Shown here: positions 44,339-63,821 of the stretch, in pieces
Layout: every line of letters begins with the position of its first letter
How positions within the stretch are numbered: the first letter of the stretch is position 1
NCBI GenBank assembly: GCA_964036155.1
Contig: OZ038423.1
Coordinates: 33,123,249 to 33,187,248, forward strand
Direction: 5' to 3'
Origin: Diploscapter coronatus
Taxonomy: Eukaryota; Nematoda; Chromadorea; Rhabditida; Rhabditidae
DNA: 64,000 nt
Translations under genes and position numbers: made by a program
Notes under the pieces: generated by a model
Seen by the model: the letters and a program-made list of their open reading frames with translations, nothing else
Told to the model about the DNA's origin: nothing
The model's database searches: none

Positions 44339-46658
44339 TTTTGCCAAAAACCAGGAAAAATCTGAACAACTCTGAAAAATAGAACTGAAACCAAATGGTT
44401 TTCCACGAAATTTGACGAGTTTATAGGCCAAAACACGGTTACAATGAGAAAATTTTGTTCTTTTCTTCGTTTCGAAAAAACTGTTATTTTGGAAAAATGT
44501 TTAAGATATCTTTTGATATGAGATGATAAAATAATCTGTTCAAAATTTCTGAATTGGTCACACTTTTAGAAATAGGAATTTTGTGTGTGAGAAGTATAAA
44601 GATAATCAAAATCTACGTTTTGTTAGCGGTTCAAATACTTTTTTTCTAATTTTGAAAAAATAGAAAAATGACCCAATTAGAAAAGATGAGAAAAAAGGTC
44701 TGAATGAAAAATAAGCAGCGTGATGCAACTTTCTAAATTCCTAAAGAATGCCTATAATCACGTTAGAATCTGGCTTGAAAATACTCCATGTTTGGGCGAA
44801 ACTTTCTAATGATAAAGATAGGCGCTGAAAACTGGTTAGCATATGTTTCATGCGGTTCTTGCAAAAAGCGGCGTTTTGGAAATGTGCTAAAAAATAAACT
44901 TTGAACTGAGGATGAAAAGATAAAATTTGAAAAGAAAAGAAAAAATGAATTGGAAAAACTGGCACTTTGCCAAAGATATGTCCCTCTTTGTCGCGCATCT
45001 TCAGAATACTAACAAACAAGGCGAAATTGTTTCTAATTGCAATCCGATGCCTCACTTCCTCTGTATCTCTGACCCTCTCAGTGATTAAGAATGGGAAAAT
45101 CAGATAGTTCTTTCAACTTATAAGCACTGCGTTACTTACTCCAAGAATGATCGAAAATAGAAATGACGAAATAAGGGCACATTTTTAGGGATCAAAAATC
45201 TCGAGGTCCGATAAATGGTGTTCGATTTAGAAGGTTTTAAAAATTTTAAGGAAGATAATTTCTGATCGAGAAAAAGTTTGGAAACAGTTTTTGGAAGGCA
45301 AAGTTAAAGATTGAAAAGTTGGCAGGAATACGCGCTGAATTATTATGGAAAAAGGTAAATTATCGGTGAGATAGTAAAGGAATTTTAGAGGGAAAAGATA
45401 GGAAATAGGAAAAGATGAGAAAATAGCACTGAATTTTTAGAAACAGAAAGGGAATGACATAGAGAAATAGTATGGGAATCTGAGAGGTAGGAAGAAATAG
45501 AAATTGTTCTAGTAAGTTAGACGCAATTGCCACACAAAACGTAGCACATGTCAAGGACATAGAGCTGGGCTGGACAAGAGAGTACGAACTTGAGAGAGGG
45601 GAGCTAGAGAGGCAGACGAAGAATAGTTGCTAAAAATAATGTTTATTTTTACAAATCTTCTCAAAGAAAAGTTGTATCTTTTCGAAGATCTTTGCAGAAA
45701 ACTATTTTAAATGGCCGTAAAAATAGCCATTCTAACAATAATGTATTCCAAAAATGTATTCTAAAAAAATAATTTGTAGGAAAATATAATTTTGGAAGAA
45801 AAACAGCATTTTTGAATCACCGCAAAATTCTCCAAGAAATTTGCCAAAATGATAAGTCCTTGTCTTTCACTTTCGAGACATGCCACCGCGAGAAATCGAA
45901 TAATGCAATTACTTCAAATCAACCACAACAATGGGGCGTGACCTATCATTCCAACTTTATGTACCAGCCATCTTTCCTGGCCTATCTTCAACATAGGAAA
46001 AAGGTTTTCTCGTCGTCTATCCAAAATTGTGAAATTTTGGAGAGTTCAAACGGTTTTACTGGACATTCTTTATCATTGGGCGATAGATTTTCGGTTGATC
46101 TAAAAGAAAACAACGAAAAACAGAACTGAAACAAATCGGTAAAAATGAATTGAAGAACTCAGTATAACAGTAACGGCGAAAATGGTCAATAGAGTGATAT
46201 TACGAAATTTGGAAAAGAATAAGTTATTAGTTTTAGAGACTCATTTCACTTATTTGGAATTTAATTTAAAAAGGCTCGAGTCTATTTTTCGGAAAATTCT
46301 AAATAATGAAATATTGATTGGTGATGCTTTGACTCAAGTTCAAAATAAAAGATCGAGTAAAATTTTGAATTTCTCGAAAAGTCGACTCTTACCTCTAAAA
46401 TCTAAATTTCTAAGCAAAATCTCACAAACAGATCTTGACAGACTTTCAGCAAGAATGAGGCATTTTAGGGGAGGGCGTATGCAGGACGAAATCTGTCGAT
46501 AGAAAATCGTCCATAAAGAGGAGTCGCAATAAGATTTTGGTTGAAAATTTAGTCACAAGGGGGGTACGCACGAGGATGTTGGCTTAAGCTCGCCTAGGTC
46601 TGCTCATAAATGAAACGATAGCCGGGTTTTGAAAGTGCGAGTTAAAAAAATAAATCGA
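44339..46658. other. Gene-free stretch between TMEM14 and the ligand-gated channel
   Basis: No complete gene is visible. On the minus strand 44970-45090 reads EEVRHRIAIRNNFALF then ILKMRDKEGHIFGKVP without good splice partners, and two plus open frames (45812-46129, 46182-46502) have AT-driven composition. The TMEM14 promoter should lie near 44340-44600. Confidence 0.35.
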
Positions 46659-49335
46659 CTAAATTAGTAAAAGTAGGAGATTAGAAATGGCGAAAAAAAT
46701 CGCGATGTAAAGTCGGATGATTTTGATCAGGTCCTGCCAAGTTGCTGTGCCGGCCACTGAAATTTTAGGGGCTAATTTTCAAATTTTAGTTTTAGAAAAG
46801 GAATCTAAAAATTTCAAATTTGGTATTTTTAAAAGGGATCCTAAAATCTTGATAATGACAATTTTAACAAAAAATATAGTTTTGAAAAGGCATTTGCTAA
46901 AGATTTCTAAGTTTTTTTTTGTGTACAATCATCAAAAAATAATTAATTTAAAAAAAAAATCTTTATAGTCAAGTTGTGGAGCTTATTTAGATTACTTTTA
47001 AAAATTTAGGTTAAAAGTTGTTCTAACTTTGATTCTTTTTATCAAGTTTTTTTGGTTGTTTTTGAAACTTACACCGCTCAACCAGATATTGTTTCTTGGC
47101 GATTTCCGGAAGCCAATTCTTCGCGACATAAATGGGCTGCAAAAACGGCGGTGCTGGCGCGTTTAGCATCAAAAGAACGTAGAAAATGACGTGAATCAGC
47201 AAAGTGAACAAATTCATAGCCATCAAATAGCCGAAGTATTTTACTGAAAATAAAATTTTTCAACGGATAATTTTAAGAAGTCGAAAAATTCTTTCGAAAA
47301 CCGTTGAAACAATTCTATAAAAATCTAAGTTTTTTGGAACTTACCGATTTTAGGCGCCGTCGTCGCCGTCATAGGCAGATTGAAGAAGACGTCGTTGATA
47401 AAAATGAACTGAAGTTTCGAATTTAACAAATTCCCAGGGTCACTTTCAAACTTACCTGCATGACCAAATTGAAAACGGAGATATAAATCGCGGCTCCTAG
47501 GCTAGGTAAAATAAAGGGCAGGGTGTTTAAAATTGAGGAGGCCTAAATTTCAAATTTATTGGTCTTTCAAAAATGCTAACTTACCACACATGGCAGAAGC
47601 ATTTTCGGAATGTAGTTTATCGTGTTTCTTTTGAATGTCACCGTGGTATGAATAACGGTCCTAAAATTTCGTTTTTTACGAATCAAGATTTTTTGCCAGG
47701 TTATTCGGAAATGACAAATTACAGGAGCTATTGGGTAGTTTAGAGTAAATTCTGAATAGGAAAAATCTCATTTTAGTTTCTGTCCGCAATTAAAGAATCA
47801 TGTTATTTGCGAATTTTCTCTAGACTTATCATGTTTGGGCCTGCTCTTTCGTAGTGATCGGCTCGATAGAGTAATAGGACCCATTTCGGTAGTAGTGAAT
47901 CGTATTCGTAACATTCACAATTTTGAAGTTGGAAATCATCATCTTATTTTTTCGATTTCCAGATAGTTTGTCCCAGGCTAAAAATGATTCAAATTAGTTT
48001 GAAAAAATCCGAAATTTCAAGGCGTTTGGCTAAGAGTTGTACTCTGTTTAGGCGATTATAATTAGATTTTAAACGAAATAAACAATAGTAAAAGATCAAT
48101 TTTATGACAGTGTTAGCTCGAATTTTTTCTTGTAAAAAAATCAATTTTTAATTTAAAGAAGTTCTGAGGCTAAAATAGTGGCGATCAAATAATAGGAGCT
48201 TATTTTGATTCGTTAAAAATATATTTTTTCATTTAAAGTTACCCAAGCTAACAGTAGCGGTCATGAAATACGGGCTGATTCTGATTCGTGACATTGGTTG
48301 CTGAACGTAGGCCGAACTCGTGCAGTTATGTTCGTCATTAGGGTAGTCGGAGAAATCCAAATTACATCCGACTTTTATCGCGAACGTAGGGTACATTTCC
48401 ACTTTGGCTCGCTAAAAATTGATTTTCAAAAAAGTAATTAAGTTCGAAAAATCGAAGAAAATCGGAACAATTTTCTATGGAAAAGTTTCTAAATTTTAGA
48501 AAAAAAGAACATTTTTATTAGAACTCAAAAAATAAAGATTGAAGAAGATTACATCAGTCCCATGTGTAGCTACGATAACGTGCGAATTCGATGAAATATC
48601 ATAGTTACTGTAGAGTCCGGAGATGCTGGAAGAATTATTTATCAAAAAGTCGATTGTTCAAAGAATCTTTACTTACCTATTAGCGATTCTGACTTTCGGC
48701 GACCAAACCTGCCACTTTTTGCAGCGTGTCTGTCGAATGCCGTTATAATTCGCTGGGTCCCATCCTATATTGTATTTTTTGAAGATACTTTTTCGGGCTC
48801 CCTGTATCTACAGACGGATAGGGAGGGTGGGGAATGTAGGAAAAGCGAAGAAATAAGAAAAAGTCATCTGTAAATACAGGGGACCATTTTTTGGGGATAC
48901 TTACCCAAAAACTCGTCCATCCAAGTCATGTAAAGATGCCCATGTATGCCCATGGTTTGGTCCGACTCGAGGATATTAATATGGGTTAGATGCCAGTGCA
49001 TCATGATGGTAATCGGTTGGGAGGCATTCCTAAAATGATTGGCTGCCACTTGAATGGTACCGACTTGGTAACTTACTTAACTGGTATCCGGCTGGTTTTG
49101 TAGCCCTTCCATAGATCTTGATCCAATTTGGTCTGGTGCTCGATGTAGGTTTTGTTGTAGAGCTCTAGAATTACCAAGTGGTTTTAATGGTACTTGTATC
49201 AAAACCCCAACCTTTTGCATCCCCCTCGTCAGACTCTATGCCTTCGGGCTCATCCTCGTCGTCATCCTTCCCGGCGAAAATTTGGGAAACCAAAATTAGA
49301 ATAAAATAGATTGATCTCGTTTTAGTCAAGTTCAT
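46659..49335 (-). CDS. Cys-loop ligand-gated ion channel subunit, divergent nematode type
   Basis: Pentameric neurotransmitter-gated channel subunit. Minus-strand exons: 49212-49335, 49077-49164, 48905-49029, 48677-48764, 48553-48625, 48243-48411, 47833-47977, 47585-47660, 47456-47542, 47345-47408, 47073-47243, 46659-46756; 435 aa with every phase consistent. Signal peptide SIYFILILVSQIFA, then an acidic start (KDDDEDEPEGIESDEGD). The ligand domain shows WMDEFLGWDPANYNGI (loop A region) and the 13-residue Cys-loop CNLDFSDYPNDEHNC. TM1 is NYIPKMLLPCVASSILNTLP, TM2 runs through IYISVFNLVMQFIFINDVFF, TM3 is MAMNLFTLLIHVIFYVLLML and TM4 is LYIAIFFAISNLLLLLI at the C terminus. The M3-M4 loop is short. 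There is no vicinal Cys pair of nicotinic alpha subunits and no PAR motif before TM2, so ligand and ion selectivity are open. The intron 47661-47832 starts AT instead of GT. A family H hairpin lies in another intron. Confidence 0.88.
48795..48884. repeat. Family H hairpin, copy 3
   Basis: GGCTCCCTGTATCTACAGAC pairs with CATCTGTAAATACAGGGGAC; the core GGAATGTAGGAAAAGCGAAG is shared with the other copies. It is intronic in the channel gene. Confidence 0.75.
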
Positions 49336-49799
49336 AAGAAATTCGAACTTTGGTAAACTGGTTCAGTTGGTTGGAGTTTTGGTTAAAATGATCGGATGCT
49401 GGTCAGAGTATCGAATCAATGGTGGGGCAATTTGTTTATTTTTGCACAGACGACAGGAGAAAGCTTATCAACCATCATAGACGGTGTTGAGTTACAAAAA
49501 GACAGTTTATGGGGAAAAAATTTAAAAATCGATAACATTGAAAAAATAAAAATTAGCATAGAGTCACTAGCAACATGAAAAATCTTTGAAAAAATTTCCC
49601 ATTTCACCCTCTTTCCCTTTACATTAAAACGCGCGCCATTTATAAGTACCAAGCTAAGTCTTGTAGTTATCGGATTTCAAATACTTGTTTACCCTGGAAA
49701 TTTATCTTAAAATTTTTAATTTAGAAATTTGTAATTTATTCAAGTCTAAAATGAACTTAACAAATTTTAAAACTACCGTGAATTCATAGCCAAATTCAC
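49336..49799. promoter_or_regulatory. Divergent interval between the channel gene and PAN2
   Basis: 464 bp between two divergent start codons. No exon is supported and no core promoter motif is recognisable; the sequence is AT-rich apart from AAACGCGCGCCATTTATAA near 49627. The promoter role is inferred from position. Confidence 0.4.
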
Positions 49800-52700
49800 A
49801 TGGACCAGGCTAATGTTCTAGACCAAAATGAGGTTGGCATTTATCCAGGATATTTAAAAAAAAAAAGTCTGGGGCGATTTGCGACAAAATTAAATTTCTT
49901 TTCTAAATCGCCCTATGAATTAAAAGTGAAATTTATAGTGGGTCCCTCCGTCGATTGGACCGTATTCGTTTCTATCGCATTTTCCTATAAACCCGATTTC
50001 GCCCGAGATTTATGGCAGCGTCACGACTCTGGCATTCGACCCTTTCGTGGAGTTGCTGTGGTGCGGAACACAAAATGGCCATATCTTCTCGTTCCTACCG
50101 ACCACCGCTGAGAGATACACCTGCTTTGCGGGTGCGATTCCGGACATGCGAAATCCGATGGGAGCGGAAATTCGCGCACTATTACCCACGGAAAATGTCG
50201 TCCTATCACTAACTCCGACGATGCTGAAAGCCAACTTAAGGCAGGGCACAAACGCCTTCACCTTTTGGTAGGAAAATTAGAATTTAAAGAGCATATTGAG
50301 TATGGTCCTTGGTAGTCCACACCCAACACCCATTTGTATTCCACCCCTACTTTTGAAGAGAAAGTAGGGGAAAAGAAAAAGTGGGTGTGGAATACAGGGG
50401 CTATTGGGTACATCTGATAGGTACTTGGAATCAAAAATACCATTTTCAAACTTCAATGATGATCTGAAATATTATGAAAGAAAAAATGTATGCTAACTTT
50501 TGAAGGGAAGATGTTTGCTGATTACTAACTTCCAAAAACTTGTTTGGTGACAAAATATTAAAAAAGAAAATTAAGCTCCCCACACGCAACAAGTTTGTCG
50601 TGTATGCAGCGTCTAGAAAACACGAATTTGGTGGTGCTGGGCGGTGAACAGCAAAAGCTATTGGAATTTGATGTGGAGAAGAGGAAGGAAATTCGAATGG
50701 TGATTTTCATTCTTTAAAATATTTCTAATTCGATTTTTCCTTTTAATTTCGTTTTTTCGAAGTATTTTTAAATTTTGTCATTGGACGTATTTTAGACCCT
50801 GTTGAAACAGAAAGACGCCATGGCGCTAAGGTCGAATGTTTCAAATTTGTTCTCTGCTGATTCAGAGGGAAATGTGAGTTCTAGAACTTTATTAAAAATT
50901 ATTATATTTTACAAAATCATAATTTCACTAAAATTAATGTTAGGCATAACACATTGTAGTAGGTGAAAGAAAAAACGTTAACACAGGGGCAGTTACTAAA
51001 TGACGATCTGACAACCCCTATAGTTAGATAGAGTAGGGAGAGGATAGAGTACGGTGAATAGTGTGAGGAAAGAAAGGGGTCACCAGGTTGCCAAAGAGTT
51101 ACTGCCTAACGAAGGTAATTTTCAGATCACGATGCGTAGCTCGACTACCCTGGAGGCGATCAAGACGATATCAGCACACGGAGGCCCTATCACGGATTTC
51201 GACGTTCACGGCAACAAGATCATCACGTGCGGATGCTCGATGCGTCAGAACTCGATCCACGGGGACCCGTACGTCAAGGTGTACGACATCCGCACTTTCA
51301 AGGCGCTTCCCCCGGTGCCGTTCACGTTCGCCCCACTTTTCACGCGATTCATGCCGACTTTCTGCGATTCGCGAATAGTGATCGTGTCCCAGCTCGGTCA
51401 AGTGCAGATCACCGACCTGAACGACGGCAAAGTCGGAGTGCCCACCCTGATCGAGGCTGGAGGCCTGAACATAAACGCGTTCGCGTTCTCCTCGAGCAAG
51501 AAGTTGCTCGCATTCGGGACGGAGCTAGGGAGCCTCTCGATGTACGCAGAGGGCGACAATCCGATGGTCAACGAGGCCTCGTGGCCGATTGAGTTTGCCG
51601 ACCCACCCACGCCGCCTCCACAGTCCTTTCCGATTGACGACACGACGACTCCCCTAGCGAGCATCCCTCTGCCCTTCCCAACTTCGGGTACTCAACTTAT
51701 GATTTGTTCCAAAAGTCTTTAAACTTCCTCCATATTTTCTATCACTTTACTACATAGACTCCTGTGCCCAGAGCCACGAATTTTTGCGGAACCCCTGAAG
51801 GCTTCATATAGGAGTCAAGTTCCTTATATGAGGTTCCAGAAGGAAAGATTTCGGAAACTTTGTGCGTCTGGGAATCGAGTTTTATGATGTTACTTGTGCA
51901 AGATTGGAAGGGGTTTCGGAAGAAGGACGTTGATTTCAGACACGCTCTTATCCGATTGGCCGCCAGAAATGTGCGTCAACATCTATCGGCGATTGAAGCC
52001 GATGGGCAAACACGCGAGCGTCAAAACCCGTCAGTTCGTGTGCTACGCACCCAACCCGAGGATGGGAACACCCTACCAGTACTTCAACGTCGTGCCCTAC
52101 TTCTTGGACTACGAAGAAGCCAGGGAGAGCGCAACCACCCCAGTTGAGGAAAATGAAACTCTAACAGTTCCGCCATTCTACAGGAAACTGAATATCAGGT
52201 TTGAATTTAGAGTATTTAAAATGAAGCTAAGTTTGGGATGGTTTTGATTCTGAGAGTTCAGAAAGTCGAAGCACCTCGCCACAAACTGCGTTTCCGATTT
52301 GTTGAAGCTGAACAAATCAAGACATGTAGTTCTGGAGAACATCACACTGAGCAGCGCGGTTGTAAATCCAATTGCTAGGGTACGTCTCAGTTATTTTCTA
52401 GTTCACAATCATCCATTAGGTCAGAATTATTTGAGATCATGATTATTTGATTTGATTGAGGCCAAGATAGCACCATGTTTAGAGGTGATTGTTTTTTCGC
52501 TGAAGGAATTCACTCGAATTTTTGAGAGCTGAAAAATTTCAGATTTTCTACCACATTTGCCCGATCAGGAACGAGATCCTCTGTCATCTGTGCGAGGACG
52601 AGTACTGTATCACGTGTCAGATGAACTTTCTCTTTCGAATGCTGTCGGACATGCCAAAGTCTGCTGCGACTTCGGTGAGTTTTGTTTTTGAATATTTTAT

Positions 52701-55700
52701 CTCGGAAATTTTGAGGAGATGAACTTCTCTTAAGACTCTAATTTTCCGTAGAAAATACTCTGATCTATTTTTTCCCTCTAGAGAAAATTCGATATTTTTA
52801 ATTAGACTTTTTCTTCCAGAGTCGAAATCTCATGCGCTCTCTGGTGATTTCGAAATGCCCCAACTTGGAGGAACCCTCTCCGCGCACCTCATTCGCAATT
52901 TTCGACCATGTTTTAGCGAAACTTTTCGAAGACATCAAGGATGAAGAGTCGCTGAACAAAATCAAGAACCTGCTGAATATCGAGCAGACGGTTAATTCGA
53001 GGTATTTTTGTTACTCGTTTAAGGACATCTTCTCTGAAAAAGTCATACTGGTTTCAGACAAGTTGAAAAATCTAATGTCCTTTCTGTGACAATTGATATT
53101 TGGCTAAATTATAGCTTTTAGATTGAATAACTTGGACAAATCATCATGATGTCGAAGATTATTTTTGAAAGAATACTTTCAGGTGCATCCGATGTGGCAC
53201 AGTCGAGACTAGAAATGAGACTCGATTCATGGTCAAACTGAATTATCCTCCTGGTTTGATTTGATTTTCTCATTCTTTTAGGAAAAAGTTATTTTTTAGC
53301 TGCCGAGCATTTCACGCTTTGCACACTGATCGAAAAGGCCCTGCATTTAAGGGACCAGAAAGAGGACGAGTGTAACGAGTGCAAGACTAAGGTCGGTCGA
53401 TTTTTAAAAGAGCGTGAAACTGTTCAAATTTCAGACTCGAAAAGAAGAAATACGAAAAGTCAATAAGCTGCCTGAAGTATTAATCGTCGACACGAATGCC
53501 TCCTCTCCGAATTTTCTTCAATTTTGGAAGGACCAATTAGGGGTGAGTTTTTTTTTTTTTTTAAATTTGATATGCCCTAAAATTTGTTCAACTAAAAAGA
53601 TACAAAATTTTTCATATTTCATATTTTTAGATGTCCGAGCGAAGTTCGAATATGAAAAGTGCACCATCCGGAGAGGAAAGCTGCTTGGATAGCATCGGAA
53701 AACCAGAAAGGCCCTGCAGATATGGAAACGACTGTAGAAATCGGTAGGGACGTTTTGCATTTTAGTCGGAAAATTCTATTTTCAGACCTCATTGCAAGTA
53801 CTCGCATGGTATTAGCGATTGGGAAGCCGAATGTGCGCATTGGTTGAGGGATACCGGTGGAAACTGGAGACATTTCATACCCGCTAATTTTTTGGCGAAG
53901 GTATCCTTTTGTAATTTATAAATTTGTAGAAAAGATTTCATTTGCTAATTTTTTCCTGAAAACGATTACTTTTGGAGAAAACAAACATAGCTTTCTAATC
54001 GTATTTAAAACGGCATTTTTTTCAAATTTAAAAATTTTCAGGTCTCCAACGGCATGTCGATTCTCTACTGCAATTCCGAGGAAGCGAAAAACGATGCAGA
54101 TTTCGTGCAATTCGATCTGATCGGCATTCTGGTGACTTGCGGATCCGGAGTCAGTCCCGACGAAAGCTGGACCAATTCGGTCATTATTCTCAGAGACTCG
54201 CAATCAGATGATGAGAAGTTAGTTTTCTATTCATTTTATTTCTGTTGAACGATTACCACAAATCCAAACGGCCCAATAGAATTTATGAATTTTTCATAAA
54301 ACATAATGGAATGAATGATACAGATGACAGTTTATTGCTGTTTTTCTTCTTCTAATTATCAGCACAAAAGATAAACACCAATTCAACCTTGGATGATTTG
54401 ATATTTCGTGATTTTTTGAAGTATAATTTCGAATTTTGTGAATTTCAGATCTCCCTGGACGTTGATCAACGAAATTCTCGTGACACGAATTCACACTGAC
54501 GAAGCACTACGGATGGACTACCGGTGCAAGCTTCCATTGGGGCTGATCTATTCCAAGAAGAGTTCGAATGTTTTGCAAGGTTTTTTTAAATTCTATCTTT
54601 CCATTAAAATGAAATCTAACTTCGCTTCTTTTTTGTTCAAAAAATATTTTATTCAGAAGAAGAATACAATATTTTGAATTTATTTCTCTCGAGGCTTTGA
54701 AAAAAGTCTAGCTTTCCATATTCATTTCTCTGAAAGAAGAATGAATTGGTCTGAAAGATAAAGAAACTTTCAAGTTTTGCTTTTTTAGTAGAAGAAAAAC
54801 GAATCAACATCCCGGCGAGCGTCTTTTTAACGGATTCGAATTTGACGGGAAATGACGACGTCGCGAAGGATCGACGACTTTTGACGCTGCCAGAAAAGAC
54901 CGATCTGGTTGGTATCGACGCGGAATTCATCAGTATTTGTACAGTGAGATTTTTTTTTTGTATTTTTTCTTTTAATTTAAAAATTTTATTATTAAAGCAT
55001 GACTTTGCACTGCTAAATTCAAAATTATGCAAAAAATAATCTTTATGGGCATTCCAAGTTGAATGTTTCAAAAGCTTGTATCTTTCGACGAAAAACGAAG
55101 GAAATATTATCTCTATCATTTCTTTGATCACCAAGAAACATTTTCCAGGACAAGAAAAAGTCGGTTGGAAGGGTGAGTTGCGTGGACTCGAGCGGTAACA
55201 AGGTGCTGATCGATGACTACATCGTCACTTGCGATGGCGATGTCGTGGACGATTATTTGACCAGATATAGGTCGACCAATTTCTTTATTTAAAAATCTAA
55301 GGCTTTATTTTTTGATTCTACTGAAAACTTTGTTAGATATAGGCTAGTCAAATTCTTTAGAAGGAAATCTTCAGAACCTCTAAAAATTTCTTTCCTACAA
55401 AAATCAAACATTTTAGCGGAATAATGGAAGATGACCTAAACCCCGACAAATCCACGAAACACTTGACCACTCTAAAGAGGGTTTATCTGAAAATTCTCCA
55501 TCTGGTTGAAAAGGGCGTCGTTTTCGTGGGCCACGCACTAAACAACGATTTTTCCGTTTTGAATATCCATGTAAGGACATTTTTTAAAAAAAAAAATTGT
55601 AATTTGTTTCGCGCTTCTATGAAAAGTTCATATAATTTTCCTTTTACCAAAAATATTTTAGTTATCCACAAGATGTTTGGAATTTAAAAATTAGCATATA

Positions 55701-56329
55701 TGTTTCTCTCACTATTCCTGGTCAGGTATAGTGAAGTTAGCATTGGAGTTAGAGAATCCGAGTTTTTACAACTCCGAAAAATATTGAACAACTCCATATT
55801 TTTTCAAATATAGCCCCTACCTCTTTAGGTTCCTCCCAACCAAATGAAAGACACTGTACAGCTATTCCATCTAGCTAACAGCCGAATGCTGTCTCTGCAA
55901 TTCTTAGCCTTTCATTTATTAGGTCAGTGGGTTACAGTGGTTTTCGTACTAATTTCTTATTTTAAGGAGAAAGAATTCAAGAATCCATGCATTGCTCTGT
56001 GGAGGATGCTAAATGTGCGCTGAAATTGTTCAGAAAATGGGAGGAACTGAAAAATAATGGTGAGATTTTTCTTTAATTTTGCTTTCAGAGAATCAAAAAC
56101 GTCTAGTTTATAATTTGAACAAATAATAATTTAAAATTTAGAGTATAAAATATTTTTAAAATTCAATATTTTCGCTGAACTTTAATCCAGTAGAATTTAT
56201 TTCGATAGAAATTTTTTAAAAACCCAAATTTCAGGGACTCTGAATTCGGTAATAACGTCTTTGTACGAAACCGGGGAACAGCAACATTGGAGGGTAGACG
56301 CTTCTTCGTCGCCCTCGCTTTCTAGTTAA
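49800..56329 (+). CDS. PAN2: PAN2, catalytic subunit of the PAN2-PAN3 poly(A) deadenylase
   Basis: Trims mRNA poly(A) tails in the cytoplasm with PAN3. Exons: 49800-49832, 49939-50267, 50576-50699, 50796-50873, 51126-51687, 51940-52198, 52262-52379, 52543-52674, 52820-53001, 53183-53253, 53300-53391, 53435-53542, 53631-53743, 53786-53900, 54042-54217, 54449-54579, 54789-54943, 55149-55270, 55417-55570, 55829-55922, 55967-56059, 56235-56329; 1111 aa, phases consistent. WD40 part: TTLAFDPFVELLWCGTQNGH, FDVHGNKIITCG, YVKVYDIRTFKALPPVPFTF. Linker DTLLSDWPPEM and VCYAPNPRMGTPYQ. Pseudo-UCH domain: HLCEDEYCITCQMNFLFRML, RCIRCGTVE, CNECKTK. DEDDh exonuclease: VGIDAEF, FVGHALNNDF, HCSVEDAK supply D, E, D, H and D. 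A CCCH-like motif (PCRYGNDCRNRPHCKYSH) interrupts the UCH region. The exon 3 acceptor (AATTAAG) is weak but needed for phase. Confidence 0.95.
50305..50402. repeat. Family I hairpin, copy 2
   Basis: GTATTCCACCCCTACTTTTG pairs with GTAGGGGAAAAGAAAAAGTG, with GTGGGTGTGGAATACAGGGG at the right end and ACCCAACACCCATTTG at the left. It lies in a PAN2 intron and resembles 22182-22268. Confidence 0.65.
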
Positions 56330-56937
56330 GAAGAATTTTTGAGAAATGGTCAATTTCTTGATTTTCAAGAGATGCTTTTTGAATATTGGAATTTTTTTCC
56401 ATTTTCAAGAGGATTACATTTTTGCAAGTATCCAAATTCACCTTCTTACCATTTTGTGAAAATTTAACTTGGAACTCCGAATTTTAGTTTTACTGAATTG
56501 CTGAATGTTCAAATTCACTTGATTTTAAAAGTACTCTGAAAATTCCATAATATTTCTTGAAAATCAAAACTTTAATTGTTGTCAAATACAGATTTTTCGT
56601 AGTTGCCTAATTTACTGTATTTTTTATTTATAATAAATAATTGAATTTTATTACTTTTCTTGAAAACGAGAGGTTTTGAGCCTCGAAAATATCTATATTC
56701 CAGGGTCGGGTGGAATTCGAAATTTTGCTTTTCGGAATTCAGAATTATTTTAATTTTTCGGAATTCCGTCCGGCCCTGATCTATTACATTTTCGACTTGT
56801 GTTTTATCGCGTTCTTTACATTAAACTAGGACTCGTCGAATTTTCGGATTCTTTACGAATTTCTCGTGGAAGCTCGCTACTTGGGGTAATTGTCGCATAA
56901 TTACCGACTAATTATGCTAACTTTAGGTAGTTAAATC
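56330..56937 (+). other. Spacer between PAN2 and XPB
   Basis: 608 bp between same-strand genes. No exon is supported. AATAAATAATTGAATTT near 56630 could supply PAN2 polyadenylation. A hairpin-like GAATTCGAAATTTTGCTTTT / CGGAATTCAGAATT tract lies at 56710-56765. CTTTAGGTAG ends 12 bp before the XPB ATG and could be a leader acceptor. Confidence 0.45.

Positions 56938-63821
<6,884 letters not shown>

Noticed and set aside
44741..45090. Minus-strand stretch with EEVRHRIAIRNNFALF as a C-terminal exon of the channel gene
   Set aside because: The channel's true TM4 exon with a stop codon is at 46659-46756 and fits phase exactly.
45812..46502. Two plus-strand open frames of about 105 codons
   Set aside because: No splice context, no recognisable family, and composition follows the AT-rich background.
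47741..47768. Extra channel exon between TTCAG and GTAATT
   Set aside because: Neither reading frame joins both neighbours in phase, whereas the direct join does.
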